64,000 nt of DNA from Sagittula salina. GTDB lineage: Bacteria > Pseudomonadota > Alphaproteobacteria > Rhodobacterales > Rhodobacteraceae. Shown here in pieces: positions 18,501 through 29,150 of the stretch. Made by a program: the position numbers and the translations under genes. The notes under the pieces were generated by a model, which worked only from the letters and a program-made list of their open reading frames with translations, did not search any database and was not told the origin of the DNA. The stretch lies in NCBI RefSeq assembly GCF_017813235.1, contig NZ_JAGISH010000006.1:124001-188000 (forward strand), read 5' to 3'. The first letter of the stretch is position 1. Every line of letters begins with the position of its first letter.

Positions 18501-20976
18501 GAGCGACGTCGCGGGTGATGCGGCGTTCCACCGGGCGGCCGGACATCTCTGCCATGCGGATGGTGACGCGGGCCTGCATCGGACGGCCAAGCGCGTCCGT
18601 GTCGGGCATCGGCAATGCCAATTCGGCCCGGCCCCCGGCATTGGTCACAAGATCGGCGGGGAAGCTTTCGGTGCGGGTGTCGGATTCGTCGTCGTAACGG
18701 CCAAATCGATAGCCGGGGAAGGCGTCAAGCGTGGTTCGGGTGGCAACGCGCAACTCACCCTCGATCGACAGGTCCGCGCCCGGCGCGCCAAAGAGATAGC
18801 GCGCATCGATCTTCAGGTCGGGCGGGGAAAGCGGGTTGATCGGTCCTTCGGGGAGATCCAGGGCAAAGTCGATGCGCTCCGGCACGAAGTCCTCTACCAG
18901 CACCGTCTCGGATGCAAGCGCGTCCTCCTTCGGGTCGGCGAAGACAGCAATTCGCCATGTGCCGCGCGGCACCGAAGGCGCCAGCGGCAGATCGAAGACA
19001 TGCCCGCCCTCCATGCCACCGTCGGAGACGTGGCGCGTATACTCCACCCCGTCTGGTCGGGTCAGCACAGCGATCAGCGGCACGTCCTGCACCGCCAGCG
19101 CCTGCGGATCCCGCAGGAGCGCGGTCAGGTGGATTTCCTCTCCGGCGCGATAGGCCCCCCGATCGGTAGCGAGGAAGGCATCGAGCGGTCCGGCGGGGGC
19201 GCGCCCTTCCACTCCGCGGTCGGACAGGTCAAAGGCCGGATCGGTGAGCGACAGGAAGGCAAGGTCGGCCTCTCCCTGCTTTGCCATCACCACGGCGGGC
19301 GCGGTGCCGCCAGTGCCGCGCATCAGGCCGGGGGCGAACCGGGCAACGCCATCGTCATCGGTGATCGCCACCTGCAGCGGTCGGTTCGCGCGGGCCAGCA
19401 GCGTGACCTCCAGCCCGGCGAGGGGCGCAGCGGTGGCAAGATCGCGGGCAAAGACGGTCAGCCCATCGGTCCCCTGCATGGTGGTCAGGCCGATGTCGGA
19501 CAGCAGGAACCACTGCGTTGCGCGCGCCTCCCCGTCGGTGTCGTTCGCGGCCTGCGCGGTCAGCGCATAGATCCCGGCGGGCAATTCACCCACGATGCCG
19601 CCCATGGGCAGGCGGGTGGTCATCTGGCGGTTGATCTCGTTCTGCACATCCCCCGTGCCACGCCAGATCTCCTCAGCGATCTCTTCGGCGAAATACTCCT
19701 CTGCGTATTGCCCGATGGGCCGCCCGAAGTAGTCGTTCTGGATCGACCGGATCAGGTTCGCATCCGAGACGCGGCGCAGCACGAGGTCGACCTTCGAGGT
19801 ATTCACCGTCTCGATGGGCAGGCCCGCGTCGGCTGCCCGGGGCAGAACGTAGGCGCGCCCGGCAAATGCCACCTGCGGCGCGCGATCGCGCACATAGGCA
19901 GTGATGGGGATATCCTTCGCCAGTGTCTGCCCGTCGGCGGCGGGCAGGCCCGCGCGGAAGGTGAGGGTATGGCGTGAACCGTGCTCGACTCCGGTGACGC
20001 AGATGCGCCAGTCATCTTGGGTCACGGCGAGTTTCGGATCGGGCAGGCGCACATAGGGCGTGTAATCCACGCCCACGCGTTTCAGTTGCTCGTTGAATTC
20101 GACGCAGATGCGCGGGTCAGGCCCGTCCGCCTCCACCACGTGATCGGTGATGCGGAAGCCGTATTTCCCTATTGCCCGGTCCAGCATCTCCGCCACGTCG
20201 CCTCGCGTACCAAGGGCATCGGCCAGCGTCAGCGCCGGGATCATGTCGCGGCCCCGGCCCTGCGCCTCCAGCGCCTGCGCCAGCGTCACCAGCGCATCGG
20301 AGCGCTGCCCGTCGCCATCGCTGCGCAGATAGCCGTTCAGCGCGGCAAGCCACGCGCGGTTCGCGTACTTGCGGCTGTCCGAACCGGTGATCTGCCGGGC
20401 ATATTCCGCCGACCAGTCCGCGTATTGCAGCCAGAGGCCCGCGTCATCGGATTGGGCAAGCGCGGCGCCCGTCCAGTGGATCGCGTCGCCGGCATTGCCC
20501 TTCACGCGCTCCTCCGCGGCGGCCTTCAACAGCGCGTCGACCGTCCACTGTCCGCCGCCGTGCCGCTGGCCCAGTGCCTCCGCCTCATTGCGGGCCTGGG
20601 CGAAGTCGGCGGGCTGCAGGAAGGACAGGTCGCCGAAACGCGCCCGTGCGCGCGCGATCACCGCCGGGTCTGCCGTTACCAAAACTGCCGACAGGGCGCC
20701 ATCGTAGGGCGATTTTGCGGTGACGGTACTCTTTGGGAAACAGGAGTTGTTGCGCGTGTTGAAGGTGAAAGCGCGGCATTGCGGATCGTTGAGGCAGCTG
20801 CGCTGACAGGCCTCCTGCGTGGTGTCAAAGAGCGATTGCAGGTCCGTCCCGGCGAAATCCATGTCACGCGTGTAGACAAAGCGTTTTTCCGGCACGGCCT
20901 CCTGGGCCATGGCGGCGGGCGCGGCTGCGGACACGGAAAGCAGGCCCGTAACGAGGGCAACGACAAGACGGCGCAT
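15544..20976 (-). CDS. bacterial alpha-2-macroglobulin with N-terminal PAN/Apple-like module
   Basis: A 1810-residue periplasmic giant. The signal peptide ends near AMA-QEAVPE with no lipobox cysteine, unlike lipoprotein YfhM of E. coli. A cysteine-rich PAN-like module follows (C57, C61, C67, C79). Then come MG repeats, the conserved [23 protein letters not shown] stretch, and an intact thioester motif GCTEQ with C1370/Q1373. Proteins of this family trap attacking proteases and are thought to guard the envelope with PBP1C. Start 20976 has AAGGAGC upstream; the longer open frame to 21426 overlaps the divergent kinase gene and is not credible. First gene of the operon with the glycolipid-binding-like protein and pbpC. 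Confidence 0.95.
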   Translation of the reverse strand: MRRLVVALVTGLLSVSAAAPAAMAQEAVPEKRFVYTRDMDFAGTDLQSLFDTTQEACQRSCLNDPQCRAFTFNTRNNSCFPKSTVTAKSPYDGALSAVLVTADPAVIARARARFGDLSFLQPADFAQARNEAEALGQRHGGGQWTVDALLKAAAEERVKGNAGDAIHWTGAALAQSDDAGLWLQYADWSAEYARQITGSDSRKYANRAWLAALNGYLRSDGDGQRSDALVTLAQALEAQGRGRDMIPALTLADALGTRGDVAEMLDRAIGKYGFRITDHVVEADGPDPRICVEFNEQLKRVGVDYTPYVRLPDPKLAVTQDDWRICVTGVEHGSRHTLTFRAGLPAADGQTLAKDIPITAYVRDRAPQVAFAGRAYVLPRAADAGLPIETVNTSKVDLVLRRVSDANLIRSIQNDYFGRPIGQYAEEYFAEEIAEEIWRGTGDVQNEINRQMTTRLPMGGIVGELPAGIYALTAQAANDTDGEARATQWFLLSDIGLTTMQGTDGLTVFARDLATAAPLAGLEVTLLARANRPLQVAITDDDGVARFAPGLMRGTGGTAPAVVMAKQGEADLAFLSLTDPAFDLSDRGVEGRAPAGPLDAFLATDRGAYRAGEEIHLTALLRDPQALAVQDVPLIAVLTRPDGVEYTRHVSDGGMEGGHVFDLPLAPSVPRGTWRIAVFADPKEDALASETVLVEDFVPERIDFALDLPEGPINPLSPPDLKIDARYLFGAPGADLSIEGELRVATRTTLDAFPGYRFGRYDDESDTRTESFPADLVTNAGGRAELALPMPDTDALGRPMQARVTIRMAEMSGRPVERRITRDVAPPTPMIGIRPGAEVFAEDSTASFRLIAVGPDLKPAPMDVAWTVNRVTTRYQWYQNYGSWYWEPVTTRETVARGKAALGTDPVTVQAPLDWGRYEMVVERENGAYLASSAEFSAGWYAPVTESETPDMLELSLDKPAYTEGETATLRMVPRYAGKALVTVLADRVISMQAVEVREGENTLALPVTADWGAGVYVTAQVIRPMDVVAGQNPARALGLTHAAVDPGDARLAVSLDAPDESTPRAPLAATVEVANVADGENAYVTVAAVDVGILNLTGFQSPDPAGYYFGQRRLGVEIRDIYGRIINGLDGAMGTVNSGGDGGAGMDLQGPPPTEELVAFFSGVVPVKDGHATVAFDLPDFNGTVRLMAVAWSSQGVGSAEKDVIVRDPVVISAALPRFLAPGDESRLALEFAHTKGPAGDMALEITTDGGLLMGPIVDPITLAEGGKARMETAVSALMVGDHHISVALTTPDGQRLTKKLTLGVRANDPAVGRTRRFQLAAGQTFTADAEIFADLRPETASALVSAGPLARFDAPGLLASLDRYPYGCTEQVTSQALPLLYMSAIAEPLGLGNKDRIDLRIDQSITRILTRQDANGAFGLWGAYSGDAWLDAYVTDFLSRARAAGYTVPDHAFQSALDNLKNTVAYAADFDEGGEEIAYALMVLAREGAAAMGDLRYYADERADALGTALAQAQLGAALASYGDQPRADALFAKAAARIARTPVNAERIYRADYGTALRDAAGVLSLAVEARSDVADRAMLVTRVSAADRPLSTQEQAWALLAAHAMVQDPTASGLALNGAPLAGPFVRRLDAQTLQPTTLRNTGDIATDITLTTLGVPDGPTEASGYGYRLERAYYTLAGAPVTEIRTGDRMVAVLTVKPSDDTRARLMIDDPLPAGLEIDNPSLIRSGDVSSLAWLETTDAEFSEFRTDRFLAAVNQRDEEPFRLAYMLRAVSPGVFHHPAALVEDMYRPDYRATTASGTVTVLGE

Positions 20977-21145
20977 GAAAAGCTCCTTACGAACCAATGC
21001 GGTCACAGTGCCACGCGACCCCGCACCGGGCAAGGATTCTGCGCGTCTGGTTGCCCGCACCCGCAAACGGCCATCCAAAGCGCGTTTAAGCGGATTTTCA
21101 CCTTGGATGGGCAAGAGTGCCGCCCGGGCACCAGGAGGGACCTGC

Positions 21146-23671
21146 ATGGAACTGGCCGACCGTCTGGCCGAGGAACGGCGCGCGCGACTGGCCGCCGAAC
21201 GTCTGCTGGAACTGAAGCAGAAGGAGCTGTTCGAGGCGAACAAGCGGCTAGGCGACCATGCGCTGAAGCTGTCGCACGAGATCCGCGAGACCCGGCACGA
21301 GGTGGCGCAGGTCCGCACCCAGCACCAGCAGGTCGTGCGGGAACTGGGACAGGCCACGGAAAAGATCGAGGTCGTCACGGAACAGCTCTGGTCGGCAATG
21401 GCGACGATCCGCGACGGCTTTGCCATGTTCGACGAAAGCGGCCGACTGGAACTGGCGAACCCTGCCTATCTGTCGGTCTTTGAAGGCATGGACTGTATCG
21501 CGCCGGGCATCGGCTACGCGGATGTTCTGGCCACCCTCGCGGAGGAAGGTATCGTCGACCTGCACGGCGAGGACCCGCAAGGCTGGCAGTTGCGGATGCT
21601 GGCGCGCTGGGAACAGGACCCCATTCCGAACGTGACGCTGCGCCTGTGGGACGGACGGTTTCTCAAGGTGCGCGATCGCCACCTGCCGGATGGCGGCGTG
21701 GTTTCGCTGTGTGTGGACATCACCGACCTCATGCGCATGTGGTCGGCGGTGGAGGAATTGCCGGACGGCTTCGTGATCTACGACGCCGAGGACAGGCTGC
21801 TGATGTGCAATCAGCCCTACAAGGATTATTACAAGCTCTCCGCTCCGGCGATGAAACGCGGCGTCACCTTCGAGGAGATCCTGCGCTACGGACTGGAGCA
21901 AGGCCAGTACGCCGATGCTGCCGGGCGCGAGGAGGAATGGCTGGAGGAACGCCTGATGCGGCACCGCTCCAACGAGGTGGAGCACGAGCAGCACCTTGAG
22001 GACGGCCGCTGGCTGCGGATCTACGAGCGGGAAACATCGGACGGCGGGCGCGTCGGCCTGCGGGTGGACATCACCCAGATCAAGGAAGACCAGCAGCGGC
22101 TGAAGGACGCCATGACCCGCGCGGAGGCGGCGAACCGGGCGAAGTCGGCCTTCCTCGCCAACATGAGCCACGAAATCCGCACACCGATGAACGGCGTCAT
22201 TGGCATGGCCGACCTGTTGCTGGACACCGGCCTGCCGGAGGAGCAGGCGCTTTATGCGGAAACGATCCGATCCTCCGGAGAGGCGTTGTTGGTCATCATC
22301 AACGACATCCTGGATTATTCGAAGATCGAGGCCGACAAGCTGGAGCTGCACCCCGAGCCCTTCGACCTTGAACGGTCTGTGCACGAGGTGGTCATGCTGT
22401 TGCAGCCCACCGCGCGGGACAGGGACATCGTCCTGCTGGTGGATTACGACATGTTCCTGCCCACCAGCTTTGTCGGCGATCCGGGACGGATCCGGCAGAT
22501 CCTGACGAACCTGCTGGGCAACGCGGTGAAGTTCACTGTGCAGGGGCACGTCCTGATCCGCGTCGTCGGCGTCCCGGAGGACGATGGCCGCACCGCTATC
22601 CACATCACGGTGGAGGATACCGGTATCGGCATCCCCGCCGACAAGATCGAACACGTCTTTGGCGAATTCAACCAGGTGGAGGACGAGCGCAATCGCAAGT
22701 TCGAGGGAACCGGCCTTGGGCTGACCATCACCCGCCGGCTGGTGGAGCTGATGGGCGGCGAGGTCTGGGTGGAATCCGAACTGGGCAAGGGCAGTTGCTT
22801 TGGTATGCGGCTGATGCTCGACCCCGGAGAGGCGCAGGTCTTCGAGACGGCGCAGCTGCCCGCGCATCTCAAGCGGGTACTGGTGGTGGACGACCACGGG
22901 CCGAACCGCGCCATCCTGTCAAAGCAACTGGCGCTGCTGGGGCTGGACATCACTTACTGCACCACCGGCTCGGAAGCGATCGACCACGTGATGACGGGGG
23001 TCGACCTTTTGATGATGGAGTATGAACTGCCCGACATGACCGGGCTGGAACTGGCCGATCAGTTGCGCCAAGCGCGCATTTCCGTGCCGGTCATCCTCTT
23101 TGCCGACAACCCCGCCGAGATCCCCGAACACGCCACCGAAGGCATCCTCGCCGTGCTGCAACGCCCCGTGCCGCGCCGTGTGCTGTTTCAGGCGCTGGAA
23201 CGAATGCACGAGTGCGCCCCCACGCCTGCGCCGCCGGAAGCGGAGCAGTTGAAGGACACCGAGGCCTCGGCCGACCAGCTCGACGTGCTGGTGGCCGAGG
23301 ACAACAAGACCAACCAGCTGGTTCTGTCGAAGATGGCGCGCGGCCTGCCGGTCGCGCTGCGCTTTGCCAACAACGGGATCGAGGCGGTGGATGCCTTTCG
23401 GGTGCGGCGACCGGACCTGATCCTGATGGATATCTCCATGCCACGCATGGACGGAAAGCAGGCCACAAAGGAAATTCGCAAGCTGGAAGGCGACGCAGAG
23501 CCGGTCCCGATCATTGCCGTTACGGCCCACGCCATGGCGGGCGACCGCGAAAGCATTCTGGAGGCTGGGCTGAACGACTACCTGACAAAGCCGCTGCGCA
23601 AGGCGCAACTGGCCGCCAAGATCAATCAATACGCCACGGACATCGCCGCCCGGAAACGCCCGGCGAAGTGA
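21146..23671 (+). CDS. hybrid sensor histidine kinase with two PAS regions and two receiver domains
   Basis: An 841-residue cytoplasmic protein with no TM segment. It begins with a charged coiled coil (residues 1-75, [20 protein letters not shown]), followed by two PAS-like segments (about 80-190 and 200-320). A HisKA domain carries H342 in [15 protein letters not shown], followed by HATPase boxes ([24 protein letters not shown]). The first receiver (about 578-695) keeps the acidic pair D582/D583, but the phosphoacceptor position is glutamate (E625 in [13 protein letters not shown]) and the conserved lysine is arginine (R673), so it is probably non-phosphorylatable. The second receiver is canonical (D762 in [17 protein letters not shown]). 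Start 21146 follows aggaggg. No cognate regulator is adjacent. Confidence 0.94.
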   Translation: MELADRLAEERRARLAAERLLELKQKELFEANKRLGDHALKLSHEIRETRHEVAQVRTQHQQVVRELGQATEKIEVVTEQLWSAMATIRDGFAMFDESGRLELANPAYLSVFEGMDCIAPGIGYADVLATLAEEGIVDLHGEDPQGWQLRMLARWEQDPIPNVTLRLWDGRFLKVRDRHLPDGGVVSLCVDITDLMRMWSAVEELPDGFVIYDAEDRLLMCNQPYKDYYKLSAPAMKRGVTFEEILRYGLEQGQYADAAGREEEWLEERLMRHRSNEVEHEQHLEDGRWLRIYERETSDGGRVGLRVDITQIKEDQQRLKDAMTRAEAANRAKSAFLANMSHEIRTPMNGVIGMADLLLDTGLPEEQALYAETIRSSGEALLVIINDILDYSKIEADKLELHPEPFDLERSVHEVVMLLQPTARDRDIVLLVDYDMFLPTSFVGDPGRIRQILTNLLGNAVKFTVQGHVLIRVVGVPEDDGRTAIHITVEDTGIGIPADKIEHVFGEFNQVEDERNRKFEGTGLGLTITRRLVELMGGEVWVESELGKGSCFGMRLMLDPGEAQVFETAQLPAHLKRVLVVDDHGPNRAILSKQLALLGLDITYCTTGSEAIDHVMTGVDLLMMEYELPDMTGLELADQLRQARISVPVILFADNPAEIPEHATEGILAVLQRPVPRRVLFQALERMHECAPTPAPPEAEQLKDTEASADQLDVLVAEDNKTNQLVLSKMARGLPVALRFANNGIEAVDAFRVRRPDLILMDISMPRMDGKQATKEIRKLEGDAEPVPIIAVTAHAMAGDRESILEAGLNDYLTKPLRKAQLAAKINQYATDIAARKRPAK

Positions 23672-23707
23672 GCGCCCAGTGACGTCCGGTCTGTTCAGGT
23701 CTCGTGT

Positions 23708-24478
23708 TCAGGTCTCGGCGGGGCGCAGAAAGACGGGCTTGTCCGGCTCCGACATATCCGGTTGGTAGACATAGCCACCGAGGTCGAAATCGACGATCCC
23801 CTCCGGGTCGGTCAGGCGGCGCTGGATGATAAAACGCGCCATGGAACCTCGTGCGCGCTTGGCGAAGAAGGAGACAATCTTTGGCCCGCCCGGCTTGTCC
23901 TCCATGAACTGCGGCGTGATGATCCTCAGGCCCAGCGCCTTTGGCGGTACCGCGCCAAAGTATTCCTGGCTGGCGCAGTTCACCAGCGTGTCGGTGCCCA
24001 GCGCCTCCGCCTGGTCGCGCAGGGCCTTTGCGATCTGGTCGCGCCAGTAATCGTATAGGTTTCCGCCGCGTCGCGTTTTCAGCCGTGACCCCATTTCCAG
24101 CCGGTAGGCCTGAATCGCGTCAAGCGGACGCAGCACGCCATAAAGGCCCGACAGGATGCGTAGGTGCTCTTGCGCAAAGCGCATCTCCTCCGGGTCGAGC
24201 GTCCCGGCCTCCAGCCCGATGTAGGTGTCCCCGGCAAAGGCATGCACGGCAGGGCGGACGTCCTCGGTGCCGGGTTCGTCGGTAAAGGCCTTGAACCGGT
24301 CGCGGTTCAGTTTCGCGAGGTCATCCGAAAGGTCCATCAGCCCCTTCAGATCCTTCAGCGTCAGATTGCGCGCGGTCTTTGCCAGCCGCTGCGCATCCGC
24401 CTCGAAGACCGGCTGCGTCATGTCTGCGGGCTTCTCGTCCCAGTCCAGCCGCTTGGCCGGGGAAATCACCACGAGCAT
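23708..24478 (-). CDS. yaaA: peroxide stress protein YaaA (DUF328/UPF0246)
   Basis: A 256-residue cytoplasmic protein starting MLVVISPAKRLDW, the family's N-terminal signature. It also has AGDTYIGLEA, ILSGLYGVLRPLD, Y..EMG.RL, NLYDYW and NCASQEYF motifs. YaaA lowers intracellular iron and oxidative DNA damage in E. coli. Start 24478 is chosen from the family N-terminus and AAGGGGGATAG upstream. A 12-nt tandem duplication (gttcaggtctcg twice, 23692-23716) spans the stop codon region. It lies 31 nt downstream of recQ. Confidence 0.93.
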   Translation of the reverse strand: MLVVISPAKRLDWDEKPADMTQPVFEADAQRLAKTARNLTLKDLKGLMDLSDDLAKLNRDRFKAFTDEPGTEDVRPAVHAFAGDTYIGLEAGTLDPEEMRFAQEHLRILSGLYGVLRPLDAIQAYRLEMGSRLKTRRGGNLYDYWRDQIAKALRDQAEALGTDTLVNCASQEYFGAVPPKALGLRIITPQFMEDKPGGPKIVSFFAKRARGSMARFIIQRRLTDPEGIVDFDLGGYVYQPDMSEPDKPVFLRPAET

Positions 24479-24509
24479 CTCTATCCCCCTTTGCGTTCCG
24501 CTGACGGAC

Positions 24510-26585
24510 CTAGCCCGCCGCGCGCAGGACGTCCAGAAAGGCATCCCCGAAACGCTCCGCCCGGCGGTCACCGATCAGCCGTTGCAGCTGCGACATATCG
24601 CGCGGCTTCGCCTCCGCGACCTTTGCCAGCGCGGAGGCTGTGCAGGACAGGGGCTTCTCCGTGCCGTCGGGACCGCGCATCAGCTCTGTCTGGACTTCCA
24701 GCAGCGCATCATAGAGCGTCCCGGATCCGCGAGCCGCCAGCTTGCGCCGCACGGGGTGGACCTCCTGCGCCGTGCCATTGATCACCTCGAGGAAGGCGCG
24801 CCCGTAGCCCTCCAGCTTCTTCGCGCCGACGCCGTTGACCCGCGCCATGTCATCCAGCGTTGCGGGACGCTGCTCCGCCATCTCGATCAGGGTCTTGTCG
24901 TTGAAGATCATGTAGGGAGGCAACTGCGCCTCCTTGGCCAGCGCGGTACGCAACGCCTTCAGCGCCGAGAACATGGGCGCGTGTTCTTCGCTCACCAGCG
25001 CCTTTACCGCCGGGCGCCGCTCGGCCGCCTTGGTGATGATGTCCCGCCGCAGGCTGATCGTCTCCTCCCCGCGCAAGATGGGGCGAGCGCGTTCGGTCAT
25101 GACCAGCGCGCCGTGCCGTTCCGCGTCGGGGCGCATCAGGTCATGCCCCATCATCTGGCGGAACAGCGCCTGCCACTGGCCCTTCGACAGGTCCTTGCCC
25201 ACCCCGAATGTGGGCAGGGTGGCATGGCCGCGATCGCGCACCTTGTCGGTCTCCGTGCCGCGCAGGATGTCGATCAGGTGCCCCGCACCAAAGCTCTCGC
25301 CCGTACGCAGCGCCGCCGAAAGCGCTTTCCGCACGGCCTCCGTCGCGTCGAACAGTTCTGGCGGCACGTCGCAAAGATCGCAATTGCCACAAGGCTCCGC
25401 CGTTTCGCCGAAATAGGCCAGCAGCGCCTGCCGCCGACAGCCAAGTGCCTCCGCCAGCCCGAGAAGCGCGTTCAGCCGCCCATGGTCCGCCTGTCGCCGC
25501 TCCGGCGGGGCCATGCCTTCGTCGATCTGCGCGCGACGCAGACGAATGTCCTCCGGTCCATAAAGGGTCATTGTCTCCGCAGGACCGCCATCACGTCCGG
25601 CGCGACCGATTTCCTGATAATACCCCTCGATGCTCTTCGGCAGGTCGGCGTGGGCCACCCAGCGAATGTCGGGCTTGTCCACGCCCATGCCAAAAGCCAC
25701 GGTGGCGCAGACGATCAATCCGTCCTCGGTGGCAAAGCGCTCCTCGACCGCGCGACGGTCGCCGGCCTCCATGCCGCCGTGGTAGTGGCAGGCCGAATGC
25801 CGGTCCTCGCGCAGCGCGCGGCCCAGCGCCTCCGTCTTTGCCCGGGTGCCGCAGTAGACGATCCCCGACTGCCCCCGCCGCGCGGCCGCAAAGCCGAGGA
25901 TCTGCTGGCGTGGCCCGTCCTTCGGGCTGAAGGCAAGGTGGATGTTCGGCCGGTCAAAGCCGCGCAGGAAGGTCGTCGGCGGCACCCCGTCAAAGAGCCG
26001 TCCCACCATCTCGACCCGGGTTTCCTCGTCGGCGGTGGCGGTGAAGGCCGCCAGCGGCACATCCAGCGCGCGGCGCAACTCTCCGATGCGCAGGTAATCG
26101 GGGCGGAAATCGTGACCCCACTGGCTGACGCAATGCGCCTCGTCGACGGCGATCAGCGACACGCCCGCCTGCGACAGCATCCGCTGCGTACCACCAGAGG
26201 CGAGCCGTTCGGGTGCTAGATACAGAAGCTTCAATTCGCCCGCGTGCAGCATGTCCCAGACGGCATCGGTTTCCTCCTGCGTGTTGCCGGAGGTCAGCGC
26301 GCCCGCCGCCACGCCCGCCTCGCGCAGGCCCCGCACCTGATCGCGCATCAGCGCGATGAGCGGAGAGATCACCACCGTCACGCCGGGTCGCATTAGCGCA
26401 GGCAACTGGAAACACAGGGATTTGCCCCCGCCCGTTGGCATGATGGCCAGCACGTTTTCGCCGCGCGTCACGGCATCGACGATCTCGCCCTGCCCGGGCC
26501 GAAAGGCATCGTAGCCAAAGATATCCTTCAGAAGCGCCTCGGCAGAGGCGGTATCACGGGGCATGGGCCGCACCTGTCGTGTCAT
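24510..26585 (-). CDS. recQ: ATP-dependent DNA helicase RecQ
   Basis: A 691-residue superfamily 2 helicase. Motif I is MPTGGGKS, motif II is DEAH in AVDEAHCVSQWGHDFRPDY, motif III is FTATAD, and motif VI is QEIGRAGRDG. Zinc-binding cysteines appear in CGNCDLCD, followed by winged-helix and a C-terminal HRDC domain (about residues 520-600). It unwinds DNA in recombination and fork repair. The start at 26585 (MTRQVRPMPRD) could alternatively be the internal ATG at 26564. Confidence 0.96.
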   Translation of the reverse strand: MTRQVRPMPRDTASAEALLKDIFGYDAFRPGQGEIVDAVTRGENVLAIMPTGGGKSLCFQLPALMRPGVTVVISPLIALMRDQVRGLREAGVAAGALTSGNTQEETDAVWDMLHAGELKLLYLAPERLASGGTQRMLSQAGVSLIAVDEAHCVSQWGHDFRPDYLRIGELRRALDVPLAAFTATADEETRVEMVGRLFDGVPPTTFLRGFDRPNIHLAFSPKDGPRQQILGFAAARRGQSGIVYCGTRAKTEALGRALREDRHSACHYHGGMEAGDRRAVEERFATEDGLIVCATVAFGMGVDKPDIRWVAHADLPKSIEGYYQEIGRAGRDGGPAETMTLYGPEDIRLRRAQIDEGMAPPERRQADHGRLNALLGLAEALGCRRQALLAYFGETAEPCGNCDLCDVPPELFDATEAVRKALSAALRTGESFGAGHLIDILRGTETDKVRDRGHATLPTFGVGKDLSKGQWQALFRQMMGHDLMRPDAERHGALVMTERARPILRGEETISLRRDIITKAAERRPAVKALVSEEHAPMFSALKALRTALAKEAQLPPYMIFNDKTLIEMAEQRPATLDDMARVNGVGAKKLEGYGRAFLEVINGTAQEVHPVRRKLAARGSGTLYDALLEVQTELMRGPDGTEKPLSCTASALAKVAEAKPRDMSQLQRLIGDRRAERFGDAFLDVLRAAG

Positions 26586-26670
26586 GACTGCTCTGGTGTG
26601 AATGTCTCACATCAAGATTCGGTGAATCAACCCCCACCGACCACAAGATGAGCGGCCTGCAGCTTCTCCT

Positions 26671-26730
26671 TGGTCCAAATACTCCCGGGGGAGGCTCCCG
26701 CAGGGGGACGGGGGCGGAGCCCCCTGGCGT
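26671..26730. repeat. intergenic repeat element, copy 2
   Basis: ttggtccaaatactcccggggg is followed by a GC-rich segment and a strong hairpin gggggc-gga-gccccc. This is the same architecture, in opposite orientation, as 12906-12959. It sits between recQ and yggT. Confidence 0.6.
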
Positions 26731-27017
26731 CAATAGAAGGCCGCCACGTTGTTGCGCAGCACGATCTCGATCGCCAGCACGGCGAGAAAAGCCAGAAGCG
26801 GGGCGAGATCCAGCCCACCCATGGGCGGCAGCACGGATCGGATCTTGGAATAGACCGGCTCCAGCAGGCGATTCAGCCCGTCCCAGATGGAGGAGACCAG
26901 CGGTTGCCGCAGGTTCAGGATATTGAAGTTGATCAGCCAGCTCATGATGACATGAGCGATGATGATGAACTTCACGATGCCGATGATCAGCAGCAAAATC
27001 TGGAAAAGCGATACCAT
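26730..27017 (-). CDS. YggT-family membrane protein
   Basis: A 95-residue protein with two TM helices (LFQILLLIIGIVKFIIIAHVIMSWL and LAPLLAFLAVLAIEIVL) and the family centre PLVSSIWDGLNRLLEPVYSKIRSVLP. The family is linked in other organisms to osmotic response and to envelope/cell-division loci, without a defined activity. GTG/ATG alternatives exist upstream, but the ATG at 27017 has CAGGAGG ahead of it. Confidence 0.88.
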   Translation of the reverse strand: MVSLFQILLLIIGIVKFIIIAHVIMSWLINFNILNLRQPLVSSIWDGLNRLLEPVYSKIRSVLPPMGGLDLAPLLAFLAVLAIEIVLRNNVAAFY

Positions 27018-27147
27018 CGGGGGCCTCCTGGTGTTCGGGTCGCATGACACCTATGCGCACCGCGCCAGTAGAACAAGAGTGCCGCCGCGTCTTGGTTGAC
27101 GCCACGGCCGGGGCGACGCAGGACGCGGGCAACAAGGAGACCCGCGC

Positions 27148-27690
27148 ATGTATCCCTTCTTCCGACTCTTCAAGGACATGGCCCGCGCCCGCAAGGCGCC
27201 CCGCATGGGCATCCTCGACACCCACGTGTCGCAGCATCGCTGCATGCCCTGGGACCTCGACATGTGGAACGAGCTGAACAATGGCCGGGCGCTGACACTC
27301 TATGACCTCGGGCGCATCCCAATGGCGGCCCGCATCGGCCTGGTCGGCGTGCTGAAGCGCGAGCGCTGGGGGCTGGCCATCGCTGGCTCTGTGGTGCGCT
27401 ACCGGCGTCGTGTGCACGGCTTCAACCGGATCGAGGTGCAAAGCCGGGTGATCGGCTGGGACCGGCGCTTTGTCTATATCGAGCAGAGCATGTGGAAGAC
27501 CGACGGCGAATGCGCCAGCCACATCGTCCTGCGCAGCGCGGTGACCGACGGGAACGGCATCGTTACCACCGACAGGCTTTCGGCCGCACTGGGGATCGAC
27601 ATGGTGGAGTCGCCCGCTCTGCCCGAGTGGGTGGCGAAATGGGTGGAGGCCGAGGACCTGCGTCCCTGGCCACCGCACCGCGAAACCTGA
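27148..27690 (+). CDS. acyl-CoA thioesterase-like protein (4HBT_2, THEM6-like)
   Basis: A 180-residue hot-dog-fold protein. MYPFFRLFKDM ... HVSQHRCMPWDLDMWNELNNGRALTLYDLGRIPM is the characteristic start of the thioesterase-like superfamily related to eukaryotic THEM6. VRYRRRVHGFNRIEVQSRVIGWDRRFVYIEQ forms the following strands. Its acyl substrate is unknown. It has a good Shine-Dalgarno (aacaaggaga) and is divergent from yggT. Confidence 0.85.
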   Translation: MYPFFRLFKDMARARKAPRMGILDTHVSQHRCMPWDLDMWNELNNGRALTLYDLGRIPMAARIGLVGVLKRERWGLAIAGSVVRYRRRVHGFNRIEVQSRVIGWDRRFVYIEQSMWKTDGECASHIVLRSAVTDGNGIVTTDRLSAALGIDMVESPALPEWVAKWVEAEDLRPWPPHRET

Positions 27691-27785
27691 GGGCGGTTCA
27701 GCCCCCACCGCCAGCCCCCACCGCCAGCCCCCTTGCCTCGCCCCGCGCCCCGCGCTCTAACCGGCGCAGGGACAGGGAGGCTTGA

Positions 27786-29150
27786 ATGTCTGACGTTGCA
27801 TGCAAAAGGCGTATCTGGGGCTGGGCCTTCTATGACTGGGCACAGCAGCCCTATGCCACGCTCGGGCTGACCTTCATCTTTGCCCCCTACTTCGCCGCCG
27901 TTGCGGCGCAATGGTTCCTCGCTCATGGCCAGGCCGATCAGGCGGCGCGGGCCAGCGCGCAAAGCCTGTGGTCTTCTGCACAGACCATCGCGGGGCTCGC
28001 CATCGCCTTCACCGCCCCCTTCCTTGGCGCGTGGGCGGATTCAACGGGACGCAAGATGCCGTGGATCCGGGGCTTTACCGCCATCGCCATTGTCTGCGCC
28101 GCGGGGCTCTGGGTCTTGCAACCGGACGGGACCGGCATGGTGATCGCCCTGCTTGCCTTCTGGACTGGCTACGTTTTTGCCGAATCCGCGTTCAACCTGA
28201 ACAACGCGCTGCTTCCCTCGATGGGCGGCCGCGAGGAGATCGGCCGCATCTCCGGCATGTCCACCGCCTTCGGCTATTGGGGCGGGGTGCTGTCACTCTT
28301 CATCATGCTGCTGTTCTTTGCCGAAAACGAGACGGGCAGGACGCTGATCGGCCTCGCGCCGCTCTTTGGCCTCGACCCCGAGGCGAGAGAAGGCACACGG
28401 TTCGTCGGGCCGTTCATCGCGCTGTGGTATGCGCTGTTCACCATCCCCTACTTCTTGCGCGTACGCGAGGACAGCCAGGCCCGCACCGCCACCCTGCGCG
28501 GCACCTTCGGCGATCTGAAATCCACGCTCCGCGCCATTTCGAAACGGCGATCCTGTCTGAATTTCCTCGTCGCGAGCATGTTCTACCGCGACGCGCTGAC
28601 CGCGCTTTACAGCTACGGGGGCATCTACGCCACGCTGGTGTTGGACTGGACGATCATCCAGATCGGCGTCTTCGGCATCATCGCCGCGATCGCCGCCGCG
28701 CTGCTGTCCTGGCTGGGCGGGATCGCAGACCAAAGACTGGGACCGAAGCCTGTCATCCTGACGGCCATCTGGTCGCTCATCATCGTCTGCACCATCATTG
28801 TCGGCATGTCGCGCGAGCACATGTTCTGGATCGCCCTGCCCGAAGGCTCCCTGATCCCCGATATCACATTCTTCATATGCGGCGCGATCATCGGCGGCGC
28901 CGGCGGCGCGCTCTACTCAGCCTCGCGCAGCCTGATGGTGCGCCACACCCATCCCGACCGACCGGCGGAGGCCTTCGGACTGTTTGCCCTGACCGGCAAG
29001 GCCACTGCCTTCCTCGCGCCGGCGCTGATCACGATCTGCACTCTCTGGACGCAATCGAACCAGTTGGGATTCCTTCCGGTGATTGCCCTCTTCCTTCTCG
29101 GGTTGGGACTGCTAAAGTGGGTGCAGCCGGAAGGGGATATGACCGCATGA
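27786..29150 (+). CDS. UMF1-type MFS transporter (Atg22-like)
   Basis: A 454-residue, about 12-TM permease. IWGWAFYDWAQQPYATLGLTFIFAPYFAAV is the diagnostic N-terminus of the UMF1/Atg22 family. ADSTGRKMPWI corresponds to the MFS loop 2-3 motif. Substrates in bacteria are unknown; the yeast relative exports amino acids from the vacuole. A Shine-Dalgarno (acagggagg) precedes ATG 27786. The stop overlaps the next gene's ATG (ATGA), so it is coupled to mepA. Confidence 0.92.
   Translation: MSDVACKRRIWGWAFYDWAQQPYATLGLTFIFAPYFAAVAAQWFLAHGQADQAARASAQSLWSSAQTIAGLAIAFTAPFLGAWADSTGRKMPWIRGFTAIAIVCAAGLWVLQPDGTGMVIALLAFWTGYVFAESAFNLNNALLPSMGGREEIGRISGMSTAFGYWGGVLSLFIMLLFFAENETGRTLIGLAPLFGLDPEAREGTRFVGPFIALWYALFTIPYFLRVREDSQARTATLRGTFGDLKSTLRAISKRRSCLNFLVASMFYRDALTALYSYGGIYATLVLDWTIIQIGVFGIIAAIAAALLSWLGGIADQRLGPKPVILTAIWSLIIVCTIIVGMSREHMFWIALPEGSLIPDITFFICGAIIGGAGGALYSASRSLMVRHTHPDRPAEAFGLFALTGKATAFLAPALITICTLWTQSNQLGFLPVIALFLLGLGLLKWVQPEGDMTA

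Noticed and set aside
15628..19977. 1449-codon open frame on the plus strand
   Set aside because: Antisense shadow of the alpha-2-macroglobulin gene, which has unmistakable domain motifs on the other strand.
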